A stretch of 64,000 nt of DNA, taken from contig JBBMNZ010000018.1 in the NCBI GenBank assembly GCA_037954325.1, forward strand, positions 7,123,501 through 7,187,500, in the 5' to 3' direction. Every line of letters begins with the position of its first letter. The first letter of the stretch is position 1. This DNA comes from Fistularia commersonii. Its lineage: Eukaryota; Chordata; Actinopteri; Syngnathiformes; Fistulariidae. The notes under the pieces are model-generated. The model was not told where the DNA came from. It did not search any database and saw only the letters and a list, made by a program, of their open reading frames with translations. The translations under genes were made by a program, and so were the position numbers. Positions 26,689 through 36,500 of the stretch are shown piece after piece.

Positions 26689-28091
26689 TTATCTTATATT
26701 TATTTAAAAAAAAAACAAAAACAAACAATTATCAGTATTTGAGGTCATGCTCATATTAAAGCTCAAAGTTATATCAGTCAATAATGCTGATGTGCCAGTA
26801 ACGCTAGAAATAAAATGAACTCTTTTATGCCATAAGGCAAGAAGATCGGATGTTTGCGCTGCAGTCCCTGCAAACAAACTGGTAAAAGTGAAAAACGAGG
26901 GCAAGGAACACAATCACAAAATGTGCAAATAATGTGTATTTTATGCGATGTTAAATTCTATTTATATGAAATATACAGTTCGTAAAGATAAGGCCAATTT
27001 TGCAAGAAAACAACGGTTATTCCAGTCTATAATCTGAGAATGAAAGAATTGAGTAAACAAGGGAAAAAGGGAGACATTTGACATACGAAGGGACTTGAGT
27101 TTGGAAACAGTATGCACTATTAAAAACTGAGCAATAACTCAGTGATTTCCCAAAAAATTATGGAATGATAATCACTGCACTGAGAATTTTATTAATTCCC
27201 ATTTAAGCCATCAATTCACAGGGAATGGGTTGAAAACCAATACAACAAAACCTGAGTAAAAATTATTTTCAAAATTGATGTTTGTTGCTGGAATTCAATT
27301 TTCAGCGGGCCAAAAATGTATCAACTTAAATCATATCAACATGAGTCGACAAATTGGATGGTTAATTAAAAGGAAATAAAACATGTCTGTGAAGACTGGT
27401 CAATCAGGTCATGGGCAATCAGATGATTGACCATGACCTGGATGACTGAGAACCTCCACAGACTTATAAGAAAAAACACTTTCTACTACGGTGCTCTCTC
27501 TCACATCATATATGCATATAGGTATGTGTCATACGAATAACATTATATTACCTAGTTGACAATAATAATAATAATAATAATAAATAATAATAATAATAAT
27601 AATAATAATGTGCAAGTCACTATCACAATCCAGCACATTCAAATTCAGAAACAACACCAAAAGAAAACATTTTAGCATGCAATATTTAAACAGTGAGGGG
27701 GCATAGGATATCTTCAGAACTGAACTGAAAGAAAGTTATCCCAAACTGCAGCTGTTTGATTACACAACTGCACAGCAAATCATTGAAATTGTGGTTACGT
27801 TGTGTGCAAATTATCATAGAACACAACTCAACTCAATCAATTGATGTTGTTTAATATATTTAAGGTTTATAAAAGTTTACCAACCAACATCTTATTTGGA
27901 TCTTTCAAATGGATAATGATAGCATTTCAGACAGCGAGGCATGATACCAGTTTGACAAGTTTAAAACGAATATGGATTATTAAAAAATCCATAATGCCAT
28001 GATAATATAGCATGGTCAGATGACAAGCTTCCGAAATTAAACGTTCACCATTAGGAGGGCTAGTAACTGGATAAAAGTTGACTGAAATGAA

Positions 28092-28133
<42 letters not shown>

Positions 28134-28763
28134 GATAGATATATAGACATAGATATATAGATATACACACATATTGGTTAATTGGTTCATATACAGAGAA
28201 TGTGTTTACAAGGGATCCACAAAAGACAATAGTAAATATCTCATTACACACCGACGCTTCTTAACCGTTACCAGCAACTGGTAGTTAACAGATGGCTACC
28301 GTGTCAGATGACAAGGCTAGCAACTGTCAAGTTTCGTGGCTTTCATTTGAGATAAAATCATTGCGAGCAGTTGCTAGCCTTGCCGTCCTGGATGTTGGCA
28401 CTCCTCTACACCCCACCCTATGTAGCAAGACAATGACAGACCATCGAAAGTCACACTATCAAACAAATTACCATTAGCTGGTGCTAGTTCGCTAATTGCT
28501 TACGGGGGTTAGCGAAGTACGAGTTAGGCAAAACATTAGCCGTTATGTCGTGCGCGTCATGTCTATGTTAAGGTCAGGCAGTAAGTTGCGACTTACAGGA
28601 TGCCAGAACAGGAGGTACATACGAAGGAACCGACAGTCATGTTGGCATAGGTTGGGCCGCGCTGGTCACAGTCAAAGCACTTTCGGTTGGCAGGCAAACT
28701 CGTCATTTCTCTGAGCATCTTCAGGTGTTTCTCCTCTTGCTTACGCTTCGCACTCGCCGCCAT
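5738..28763 (-). CDS. agfg1: ArfGAP with FG repeats 1 (AGFG1/HRB)
   Basis: Endocytic adaptor with an N-terminal ArfGAP fold and FG/NPF repeats. Coding exons (5' to 3'): 28763-28597, 23625-23532, 20867-20752, 16052-15887, 15367-15205, 14357-14238, 13256-13185, 12246-12031, 11443-11269, 10778-10705, 9895-9797, 8414-8262, 8102-8008, 5797-5738. They sum to 1770 nt (589 aa plus stop) with every phase consistent. The zinc finger is C29-x2-C32-x16-C49-x2-C52. Family blocks include VCKQIWLGLYD, DFREPQKVKEFLQ, KVVASVHASISGSS, FDLLSDLGGDIF and the C-terminus SSTNPFL. Four NPF tripeptides (STNPF, NNPF, NNPF, STNPF) are predicted EH-domain ligands. The 72-nt exon 13185-13256 keeps frame whether included or skipped. 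The last exon is separated by a 2.2-kb intron holding a LINE; read-through after 8008 would give a short alternative tail. The human protein has 562 residues. Confidence 0.95.
6055..6270 (+). repeat. Unidentified dispersed repeat, copy 2
   Basis: Partner of 902-1110 in the same orientation, lying in the last agfg1 intron. The two have diverged considerably, with several small indels. Confidence 0.55.
6502..7645 (-). mobile_element. RTE/BovB-type LINE, 5'-truncated
   Basis: On the minus strand, RT and C-terminal pieces appear in order from 7645 down: SREQVE near 7070, the family block from GVTEKFKVE, then MLYGLETVTVTKRQEAELEV and RNESIRGTAHVRC, ending in the 3' end near 6502. Frameshifts and stops show it is inactive. 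It lies in the last intron of agfg1, in the same orientation as the gene. Confidence 0.85.
8730..8853 (+). mobile_element. RTE/BovB-type LINE, 3' tail only
   Basis: About 120 bases match the terminal part of the family, from GATGTAGTAAGGGAGGATAT to CGACCCCTAACAGGAAAAGC and GAAGAAG. This is the usual product of extreme 5' truncation. Confidence 0.8.
8955..9066. repeat. Long near-perfect palindrome with internal tandem duplication
   Basis: The left arm begins TTGTATA and runs through a C8 tract and CATAGTCATCAACCCC. The right arm is its mirror, GGGGTTGATGACTATG then G7 and TATACAA. About 40 bases pair with one or two mismatches. The 30-bp centre (TCATCAACC...GATGAAG) is present twice in tandem, so one copy sits as an extra block. 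Confidence 0.9.
9340..9490 (+). mobile_element. Fragment of a Tc1-like DNA transposon
   Basis: The end GTAAAAAAGTATTTAGTCAG followed by CCACCAATTATGCAAG and a CTCCCACTTAAAAAGATGAG block matches my memory of passive Tc1-like elements common in fish. No transposase and no second end are visible. Confidence 0.55.
10105..10153. repeat. Perfect 21-bp hairpin with 7-nt loop
   Basis: Arms 10105-10125 (TATGTGTAAAATAGCTCCTAA) and 10133-10153 are exact reverse complements around TGACAAC. It lies within an agfg1 intron. It could be a foldback transposon relic or, less likely, a small-RNA precursor; the loop and lower stem are short for a canonical animal pre-miRNA. Confidence 0.85.
10962..11112 (+). 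mobile_element. Rex3 LINE 5' fragment
   Basis: Matches the start of the Rex3 copy at 18993: GTGAGCTGCTACCTTACCGT, GGAGCTATGTTGTCGGGG, GGGTCACCCAAGGCAAACAG. Only this 5' leader is present. Confidence 0.7.
13185..13256 (-). other. agfg1: agfg1 in-frame cassette exon candidate
   Basis: 72 nt (24 codons; EYNVLSSSHSTNDF...) with a strong pyrimidine tract and CAG acceptor, and a GTAAGT donor. The flanking exons are both phase 1, so skipping keeps frame and restores the NTGSTSGG junction expected from other AGFG1 proteins. The residues are rich in serine and threonine with no FG motif. Confidence 0.65.
13845..13900 (+). repeat. SINE 3'-region fragment
   Basis: CTGCTCCTGGTTCATCCATG followed by ATGGATAAAATGCAGAG resembles the distal part of the SINE at 30465-30700. 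It is too short to assign further. Confidence 0.4.
16118..17330 (-). mobile_element. RTE/BovB-type LINE with large internal deletion
   Basis: Reading down the minus strand, 17330-17095 is the family 5' leader (also at 60312-60060). The copy then jumps directly into the RT region (LYVRLVQDMGASC, GVTEKFKVEME, KFADGIVICSESREQVEEKL) and runs to the 3' end near 16118. The endonuclease is absent. Its 3' end lies only about 65 bases upstream of agfg1 exon 4. Confidence 0.85.
17331..18992. other. agfg1 intron sequence, nothing recognised
   Basis: AT-rich intronic sequence with an A15-type run near 18661. I see no repeat family or coding exon. Confidence 0.5.
18993..20530 (+). mobile_element. Rex3 (RTE-clade) LINE, deleted copy
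   Basis: The leader at 18993-19130 is followed by RT blocks with little endonuclease: VEPRLQEEQCGFLPGHGTVD, RFVDLEKAFDHV in another frame, GLRQGCPLSLVLFITFMDR, LPQVEEFKYLGVLFTGEGRM, LGVEPLLLSIERSQMRWLRH, and a 3' region with LVRMPPGHPP. CAGGGATGCCCTTTGTCAC matches the conserved Rex3 RT block. Multiple frameshifts show it is inactive. It sits in an agfg1 intron, antisense to the gene. Confidence 0.88.
20940..21360. other. agfg1 intron sequence, nothing recognised
   Basis: AT-rich, with a T-run near 21255. No gene or known repeat identified. Confidence 0.45.
21362..21450 (+). mobile_element. Rex3 LINE 3' fragment
   Basis: Encodes ERLGIPPEELGQVAREREV, the C-terminal end of the Rex3 reverse-transcriptase ORF. 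Confidence 0.75.
21498..21670 (-). repeat. Dispersed repeat ending in CTCAGTCATCCAGGTCATGG
   Basis: TCTGTGGAGGTTCTCAGTCA then CAACTGGACTTGAGTTTCTT and GAAGACATTTCACCCCTCAT recur at 23845-24062, and the outer end recurs at 27404-27466. I suspect a Penelope-like element but cannot confirm it. Confidence 0.55.
21700..23140 (+). mobile_element. L2-like LINE remnant split by a DNA transposon
   Basis: 21700-21863 and 22803-23140 join into one reading of the C-terminal RT region of fish L2-type LINEs: LTHTFITSILDN before the break, then LQYLQESAGWLHTK, HITPIFQQLHGLAVKYHIW and LLTFKTLLKT. The join is exact once the 21866-22800 insert and one TA are removed. Confidence 0.7.
21866..22800. mobile_element. 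Non-autonomous Tc1/mariner-like element, 935 bp
   Basis: The terminal inverted repeats are about 34 bp: CAGTTAGGCCTAGAAATATT at the left and the mirror AATATTTCTGGGCCTAACCG at the right, with two mismatches. TA flanks both sides. A 70-bp block from GCAGTATGTTTTGAATCATT to CTTCGCTGCATTTG is tandemly duplicated near 22336-22472. No intact transposase remains. Confidence 0.8.
23845..24062. repeat. Inverted pair of the CTGGACTTGAATTTC repeat
   Basis: CAACTGGACTTGAATTTCTT at about 23909 is mirrored by AAGAAATTCAAGTCCAGTTG near 24025. The two half-elements meet around the TTTTCAGTTTTTCACTGG centre. They are tail-to-tail copies of the repeat at 21498-21670. Confidence 0.75.
24772..24896 (+). mobile_element. 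RTE/BovB-type LINE, 3' tail only
   Basis: From GGATATGAAGGTAGTTGGTG to GGCGACCCCTGACAGGAAAA and a GAA-repeat end; same terminal segment as at 8730. Confidence 0.8.
25010..25258 (-). mobile_element. Fish tRNA-derived SINE (minus)
   Basis: TTTTGTGTCTTGCTCAAGGA, GGCACGCAAACATGAGG and CACTGAGCCACAGCTG are hallmarks of a common teleost SINE. The plus strand shows its reverse complement; the tRNA-like head would lie near 25250. The copy is diverged. Confidence 0.6.
25260..26610. other. agfg1 intron 1 sequence, nothing recognised
   Basis: AT-rich first-intron sequence with no exon, known repeat or hairpin that I could identify. Confidence 0.45.
26616..26690. repeat. CA/TA/TG compound microsatellite
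   Basis: (CA)n then (TA)n then (TG)n, self-complementary as a whole: CACACA at the left pairs with TGTGTG at the right around the TA core. Confidence 0.9.
27404..27466. repeat. Hairpin-forming repeat end
   Basis: CAGGTCATGG and CCATGACCTG form a 10-bp inverted pair, with TCAATCA and TGATTGA also facing each other. CTGGATGACTGAGAACCTCC then CACAGAC is the outer end of the dispersed repeat seen at 21498 and 23845. Confidence 0.7.
27559..27610. repeat. AAT trinucleotide microsatellite
   Basis: (AAT)n with one phase slip. Confidence 0.9.
28097..28150. repeat. TA microsatellite
   Basis: (TA)n to about 28128, then ATAGATAGATATATAGA variants. Confidence 0.9.
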
Positions 28764-28960
28764 GGTAAGGGATTAAATAAAAACGGGCAAGTCTGGATAA
28801 CCAGCGAGAACTAAAATAAAGGCGTGTACGCTTGCTTCTTGACGGTTTGCGACCCGTGTTACCTAAGAGTGGTAAGGAAGGTAGCTATGTTGTAAAGGTG
28901 GGGGGCGGGGGGGCTTGCGACTCCTCGAACAAGGAGTTAGAGGCGTCAGATCTTGTTCGT
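28764..28960 (-). promoter_or_regulatory. agfg1 5' leader and probable promoter
   Basis: The sequence upstream of the agfg1 ATG is more GC- and CpG-rich than its surroundings (e.g. GCGTGTACGC, GACGGTTTGCGACCCG). No TATA box is evident. The exact start of transcription cannot be read. Confidence 0.4.
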
Positions 28961-30190
28961 AGACTAATCAAGATAATACATTCTCGAACTTCCGGCTTCG
29001 TTGAAATACCGAGATTCGACCTTTATTTTTGTACCACGACTGCCTTGCGTATCCTCTGCTTACCAATATTCATTCAAAATGATGTATTCATTCTAAAAGC
29101 GTCGTTTTCATAAAAGCTGGGTGGTAGCGTTGCTACATTGTTCACGAAAATCCAATTAAATATGGGCGTTTTTTAAAATGTAATCTTCCATTGTACGATT
29201 AAACGTTTAATTTATTTATTCTTTTTGTTCGCATTTTGGAGTAACAAATAGACAACTATATTCGTGGTCATTGTACCGAAGAGGTTTACGGTAAACATGA
29301 GAAAATATTGCCCGGACGTATCCCAGTAATTTCCCATGAGAAACAGTTCGACAGTTTGGAACATTGAAAAGGACATGAACTATCTTGTCTGCAAAGTACC
29401 GTTATTCATGTCATTAACAAACAATCAGCGCCCCACTCTGAATGAGTAACGCAATTGCGCTCACTGCGACGAAGAAATTGCGGAAAATTATTGCTATGGC
29501 TATTGTTACTAATTCGTCTAGTTGCAACCTAACACGACTCCGCTCTGCCTGGAGTAACTGATGTTTAAAACTTGACAGATTGAAGTAAAATTTGCTGAAG
29601 ATCTAACTAAGTAGTTTATGAATTCCACTTTTATCTGCACGAAGGAGTAATATAGTAGTCACAACCTTAAATGCTCTAGTGTGCTTCTGCCACTTTCATT
29701 AGTGTGGTCATAGTTTGCTGAGACCTTCCACTCGATACAGTTGCTTTCACCTCGGCCTTGTTTAACGTTTATTATTTACTACAGCGGGCAATCAAAGTGC
29801 CAGGGCAGTGTAGGATGTTACTGTCAGTCATCATCGAGGAAAAAGAGCATTTGGCTCACTCGCAGTCACATTTTGAAGGGGAATCATTCATTCAGTATCG
29901 CTTACCTATTACACTGAACCGTTGGCGGTGGAGTCAATTTCAGCTGACATTGGGTACATTTAAATACGGTCGGCAGTTAATAAATTCATCTGTTTTGCTT
30001 GAAATGTAAAACATGTCAATAACTACGTATAGAACGGCCCTAGTCAACACTGAACTATGGCCTTTCTTGTATATAATGTCCATATGTAATATCACATTGT
30101 GAAAATTTCAGACAATTCATATGACATATCTTCCACTGAATGTGATACATTATTACCTCTGTAAAAATGTCATAAGTTAATATCTTGTGA
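28961..30190. other. Intergenic, agfg1-mff side
   Basis: Moderately CpG-containing near agfg1, then AT-rich. Human has TM4SF20 between AGFG1 and MFF; I found no tetraspan-like exon here. Confidence 0.4.
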
Positions 30191-30191
30191 T

Positions 30192-30440
30192 ATAATTTGA
30201 TATTTCTTAAGATGCTACATCAAATCAATCCTAGCTCCAAACTAATGCCATTAGTTGACACTGAAAACTTACCAAATATTCTGTCATTATTGATGCTTGA
30301 TGGGAGAACAGTGCAGAAGCCATCACTTTCACATTTAGATATGACCAGCCCAGTTTTATTCATTTTTAATGACAGCAAACATATGCAGCCCAAAATGGCA
30401 TAAATCTGAGTAAGACCATTGACTCGAGTGTTATATTCAG
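30192..30440 (+). repeat. Unidentified 240-bp direct repeat, copy 1
   Basis: Shares long blocks with 32226-32475: TGCAGAAGCCATCACTTTCA, GCAGCCCAAAATG, ATAAATCTGAGTAAGACCAT and TGACTC-AGTG. The frames differ between copies. The minus frame keeps CESDGFC-V-PSS-NNDRIF in both. Confidence 0.7.
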
Positions 30441-30464
30441 TTTTTGGAGAGCGTATGAGAGGGT

Positions 30465-30700
30465 AGTGTGGCTAAGTGGGTTTGAGTGGTGTCCTTTGAA
30501 CTGAATATTCCTGGTTCGATTTCCAGCTCCTTCTAGCCTGTGGAGGTGGTGTTGAGCAAGACGCTGAACCCCTAAATCACTCCCCTGCTGCTGTGCAGTA
30601 GCTGCCCTCTGCTAATGGTTCATCTATGATGGGTTAAATGCAGTGATCAAATTTTGCTGATGTTGTGCCCTATGTATAACAGACTGTGACAAAGGTCTTT
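30465..30700 (+). mobile_element. tRNA-derived SINE
   Basis: The A-box-like GTGTGGCTAAGTGGG and B-box-like GGTTCGATTTCC are tRNA-Leu-like. The body GTTGAGCAAGACGCTGAACC and TGCCCTCTGCTAATGG and the tail GATGGGTTAAATGCAG match a common teleost SINE. Confidence 0.7.
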
Positions 30701-31701
30701 TGTCTTCTTCTATATAGAATATTCATCCCCTTCTAAAACAGCTCATCGAAGTAGTATACTTAATTGATTGAGATGGGTATCAAATGAAAGTCCCTGTTGC
30801 CACAGACTCAATTCACTTCTGAAAAATTGCAGATTACTACACTGTGTAATTCACTGTTTTAGAGATGTTATGTCCATGAATTCAAATTTAAAAGTCACCA
30901 TTTTATATGATGAGATTTGGCCTATCCATTATTAAGAGTTGTGGAAGAAAGTTGTTAATACTTGTTCATGACCTTCTTGAATTTTAAGTCTTTCTCATGT
31001 ATTAAGAGCTTTAGACTTCTACACAGAGTATTTGGCAACAAAGCATTTTGAAAAACAGAATCATGAAGTGTTTGTTGCTGTTGCTTGTTCCTTTAAAAAG
31101 AAACTTATATACACTTTGGGTAATACCAAACCTAAAAAAAAAACAGCCTCATGAGTCTGGCAAGCATATACACATCACAGAGAACACTCTCCTGAACACT
31201 GTACTTCATTGTTAAATAAACTGAGATTATTTGAGGGCATAGATTCAGTGTGATGGATATGTCTCCCGGCATTTTAAGGACACTGATTTTTTGTCCTCGT
31301 ACTAAAAAAACAATGGTTGAACTGCAGGCCTAAAATAATGTCCTGAAGGATGATGCCACAACTTACCTATGATCATGCAAAGATTGATTGTAAATAATAG
31401 TGTGTTATCTATTAAGTGTTGCTTCAACAGAAATAAAAACACGATTTTATGTATTTTGTGTTTTTATTTATGCTATGCTTATGAATTATGTTGGTGTCCT
31501 CAGGCAACCATATTAAGGCTCTAAAAACCAAATAAGGGACAAGGGATAAAAAAAAAAAACAGTTGAACATGTGTTTCTCTCAATGTAGACATATTCTTAC
31601 ACATTTTGGTCTTTTTTTATTTTAGGAGAAACTTCCCCTAGACTCCTAATGAGAAAACACAAGGAAGGAGTATTTAAAACTTGTAAGAACATTCTCTATT
31701 G

Positions 31702-31976
31702 CAGGGATACCGGTACTCATTTTAGCTCCAGGGTCATATGGAGGAAAACCGATTCTCAAGTGGGCCGTACAGGTAAAATCATGGCATAACTAAGACATAA
31801 CAAATAAGTTTCTTTCATTGTAAAAGTCACAGCTCATTTTTGGCCTTGCAAAATAATCTTGCGGGGCGATTGAGTCTACTAGCAGGCCATATTGAGTGTC
31901 ATGAAAAGCGCTATAAAAATCCCATGTATTATTATTATTATTATTATATTGCCATGCACTAAATTTGACACCTGTG
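31702..31976. mobile_element. Short non-autonomous hAT element
   Basis: Flanked by an exact 8-bp duplication, CTCTATTG (31694-31701 and 31977-31984). It begins CAGGGATACC and ends TTTGACACCTGTG, and GGGTCATATGGAGGAAAACC and CAAGTGGGCCG fit a common fish hAT family. An ATT microsatellite sits inside near 31927-31948. Confidence 0.75.
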
Positions 31977-32225
31977 CTCTATTGAGTCATTCTCAGAGAC
32001 AAAAGTGATGTTTTAAAACATGAGGTAGGGAGTGAACAGTCAGTAAATCACATCAGAGCAATGTAAGTCTTTAAATCAGAGGGAGTTGGAATACAAATGA
32101 GGGTTGATTCCTGTTTTTTCATGATATCCATGATTTGGATACACAAGACTTCTGTGGTGACTCAGAAAATAAGCAGGGAAATGAAGAAGTTCCTCTTTTG
32201 GTCCAGACAAAGCTTATTTTTTTTC

Positions 32226-32475
32226 TTATGATGCTACAGGAAATCAATTCTAGCTCATAATTAATGCCACAAATTTACCCCCCAAACTTACTTACAAAAT
32301 ATTCTATCATTATTGGTGCTTGATGGAGGTACAATGCAGAAGCCATCACTTTCACATTTTGGTGCAGCGAGCCCAATTTTATAAGTTTTTAATAACAGTA
32401 ACTCACATGCAGCCCAAAATGAGATAAATCTGAGTAAGACCATTGACTCAAGTGCTATATTAAGTATTTGGAAAT
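32226..32475 (+). repeat. Unidentified 240-bp direct repeat, copy 2
   Basis: Direct partner of 30192-30440, about 2 kb apart. No inverted ends or poly-A tail are evident. Confidence 0.7.
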
Positions 32476-32519
32476 GGTTTAAAAGCAGCTCTGAAATGAA
32501 AAAAGGCACAATATGCATG

Positions 32520-33528
32520 CATTGGCATCTTAATATAAAGTGACACTATAACAGATAACACATTAGTTTTGTTGAGGGAATTCTCTTCTAGATCATATTG
32601 TACATAGATGTTTTGTGGCCATCATGATCAAAACATCTATTAATATTAGACACATGACACCTTTTTAAGAATTTATTTCCTATTACTTTGGGCATAAATT
32701 TTCAAGCCAGTCAATTTGACCTATACACGACACAATTGTTAGGAGACCAAATTTAAATTCAAATAGGAAGGAAAGGATGAGGCTCAGTTATGTCACCTGC
32801 AAATATAAGGGAATACAGCAGCAAGTACCCACTAACAGAGGCTAGTCACTATACATACTATATTTATTCACATGGTATGTTTCAGACTTAAGATGTAAAG
32901 GTTTATACCTGTTGTTTCCAGTGGAAAGAAAGTGAATGGCTCTTTAATTCCTCTCCAAGCCAAGAAATAATACTTATATACAAAAACGACAAGCAATAAA
33001 ATGATGAAGTATATAAAGGAAAAAAAAGTAATGAAACAAATAGTTTACCTTTTCTTAAAAACACAAATTCACTTAAATACCACTTCAGATAACTAGGTAG
33101 ATTTGAACAAGAATTGAGGATAAATGCTTATACATATGGTTGTACTAAATTGTATTACATTTCCAAGCTCTAGTTACATATAATTCTATCTGCATTATAG
33201 AAGCTTTATTACACATCCACATCATTGGCTTCAAATTCCTTTTTCCACCATTCACTGAATGACAATCCTTTCCAGGCAACAAATATTTACAAGTCATGCT
33301 TAGGCAAGAAGATTTATAATTAAAAACAGAACTTAAAAAACAAAATCAATGAATGCATAGAAAAATAAAACTGTACATGTATTTAATCTAAAAAAAAAGA
33401 ATAAATAAAACAGGTATGCTGCAGCACGTTGCTTACAGATGTGATCTTTACATAGAAAAAGCACAGGGAGTAGCATTTGATAGATAAAATAAGGAGTTTG
33501 GGTTATCAACTAAAAGACAAGACCAGGT
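32520..33528. other. mff 3' flank and UTR
   Basis: AT-rich. TTTATT at 33205-33210 (AATAAA on minus) is a plausible mff polyadenylation signal, giving a 3' UTR of about 320 bases. No other feature seen. Confidence 0.4.
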
Positions 33529-36500
33529 CTAACGTCGTAGCCACACCCAGGTATTGATGAGCCAAAAAGCCACTGTAACTGAATATAAGATCATCTCTCG
33601 TTTTGCTCGTTCTTTATTTTCTTCTTCTAAAAGTTGGAGTCTTCGATTCAACTTGATGAGCTATGAATGTAAAAAAAATATATTTTTACCCTCGGGTTTG
33701 CAGATCAGCTCTCATTCCACAAAACCAATGTTATGTTAAGATCATACCTGTCGTCTAAGTGTGGCTGCATCAACCACAGTCAGGTCATCAGGACCGCCAT
33801 CCAGTGAGCCTTCATATGTTGATAATGCAAGCCTTTAAACAAGAATAGTAATGGGGTATCAATCATGGGAGTGTTCCAATTATAACTTCTACTTTTCACA
33901 TTATTTTATATTCAAGCAGATTACATTTTGAAAATTAAATCCTATTTCTTGGCCTGAAATGAGGGTAATGCATAGGGAAGGCTGGTGAAAAGGGCAGGAA
34001 CAGAATAGATACAGAGCTCTGAATAGAGTTACCTGGATTCATGCAGGGGGTTGGAGCCTGAAGCTGACCCCCCTCGCAGAGATGGTTTGCTACAAAGATG
34101 GAGAAAGATGGGTTTGGGAAAGGGGAAAGTAAGAGATAGAACTCAAATAGTACTTTATTGAATTCATGCATATTATCCTTATTCGCTTCATATGAATACC
34201 TGCTAAATGTAAACAAACCTCTAATCAGATTATTCAGTGTTCTCAATTTGATTGTACCTTCTATCTAAGCCAATACAGGAGACTATCTGAACAGACAAAT
34301 GCATACATCAAAAAGTATTTTCTTTTTCTTTAAATCTAATAAAAAAAGTTTACCTAATCTAAATTTTTGAGCCTGATGAGTGTGCTAATTTAAATGTGAG
34401 AGGGGAGCATTGTCAAATAGGCATTTTGCTTTGAAAACCTTAAAAAGGATCATGCAACAAATCAGAGCTCTGAACCATTTGTTGGTCTCTTGCATACTTC
34501 CTTAGGCTAGCTCTTTGAGATGTGTTTGGGGTGTAATATTACTTGTTACATCCTTTGACTTTAAATAAAAATTAAAGAGACTCAAACTAAAGACCTGCCT
34601 TGGTAGACAGACAAATTATTGAGTTTTTTTTAGTAATTTCTGTATTTTTCCCCACACATGTAAGGTAAGTTGATAACTCCTTGATTACCGAGCATTAGCG
34701 TCAGACCAAATAGACTCAATATACTGCAGAATAGAATAGAATAGCTTTTGAATAAAAAAATTAAAAATAGGGAATATCAAAATAGATAAATGCAAAAAAA
34801 CAAGCATAGACAATTCTTAATTCTATATCTTGCAAAAAAAAAAAAAAGAGTAAAAAAAAAGATAAACTGACTTTTGAGTCTCAATCCTATTTCTTGGCCT
34901 TAATTAATGTAAGAAGTGTAACAAACTGATTAAAATGAAATGATGATGATAATAGTAAAATACATTACTTTTGTTTCTCCCTGCCCCACAAAAATCTTTG
35001 GTTTTTGCAGGTTTAATAATGTTTGTCCTTAAAGAAGGCACATGTATGTTGTTTTTCAGTAACAGAGCTCTTTATTCCTTAACTGAGAATTTAAACCAGC
35101 TCAATATATACTTATACATTTTTTAATAAATATTGCACTAATATTGTTAGTAAGTAATTTGTCAAATGGAAATATCGTGCTTGGGCTAAAACCACACAGC
35201 AATCTCACTTCAAGCTTACTACACAACTAGAACCACAAAAAAAAAAAAAAAATGTCACTGAGTGGATGACGATTTCTGAGGATTGGGAATCAAACACTTT
35301 GAAGTGGTTAAAACACCTAAAGTGGATTTTTCCTCTGGAATGTAACATGGAAAGCTTAAAGCCTTCATTTTTAAAAATATCATGCAATTCACTCGCATCT
35401 TCAATTTCCAGATAATATAAAAGAGATGTGGGGTAGTCCTCTAAAAATAAGCCAGCAAGCTCGGTATCAGAGCTTTTTTACAATGGGATGATTGGGAGGT
35501 CACCTGCGAGGGGTCTCATCCAAGACCTCCAGGACCTGCTGGTAAGCTCGACGTGTAGTGGACTGGATGAATGATAAAACACCACTAGCGCTGTACAGGT
35601 TGTGGTCTTCTTCAGCCACGGACAGAGGGGGGCAAGGAAGGAAAGTGGCTGGGGGGAGTGGTGTTGCACTGTTCACCATTTAGAGCAGCCAATTTAGGGA
35701 AAATGGGAAGAAAGACAAAAAGGGAGACATAGGATTGAGGGAGCAAGGTGAGGAGATGTGGGAAAGAAATAAAGGAAAGGTATTCTCCTGATCTTTAGTT
35801 AAACTGAAAGCTAATTAAAAGCAAATACAAGCATTATCGAACGGCTACTGTCAATTGAACCTGTAGTAAAGTAGACATTTACTTGCTTTTAATAAACTCA
35901 ACAATACAGAATGGACATGTGGAACTTAATTAAGTAATGTGTTAAATTATTGAAATGTTGACAAGATTACTCTTGCACAAATGTTGTAAAGTGCAGCATG
36001 CAATACAAATTTAAGATTTTTTTCTGTAATCTAGATAATGGTCCTCATGGTTTTGAGAGCAGACCTAGAAGTACAAATATGTGCCACACTGTCAAATGAA
36101 ATAAAACAAAACAAAATACAACTTGGGCCAGGTTACTGGCTCTATCAGATTATTGGACCTACACTGGTCTAGGATTACTGAGGTTGAGGGATGTCAACAG
36201 ATAAAAACTGCTTTCATTGCCATTATTTGCTTCATTTTAGAAAATACCATTAGGAAGTGCTACCATTGTTCAATTTGCATCTACAATTGCTTCATTACAA
36301 AGAAAAATATTACGGATAAACTGAACATTTTCTATGTGTGCAATCACACAATTTCAAACAAGATAGATTTGCATGTTACCTTGTGATTCATTAATCCAAC
36401 TGCTCTACAAGGCCAGTTGTACAATTGTGCATAAAAGTAGGAAGTACAATTATCATATGTTAAAATAAAAATCAACACAATCAGAGATCTTCAACTTCTG

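Noticed and set aside
32288..32518. A TM4SF20-like exon, by synteny with human
   Set aside because: The frame lies in the unknown direct repeat, the other copy breaks it, and it lacks tetraspan motifs.
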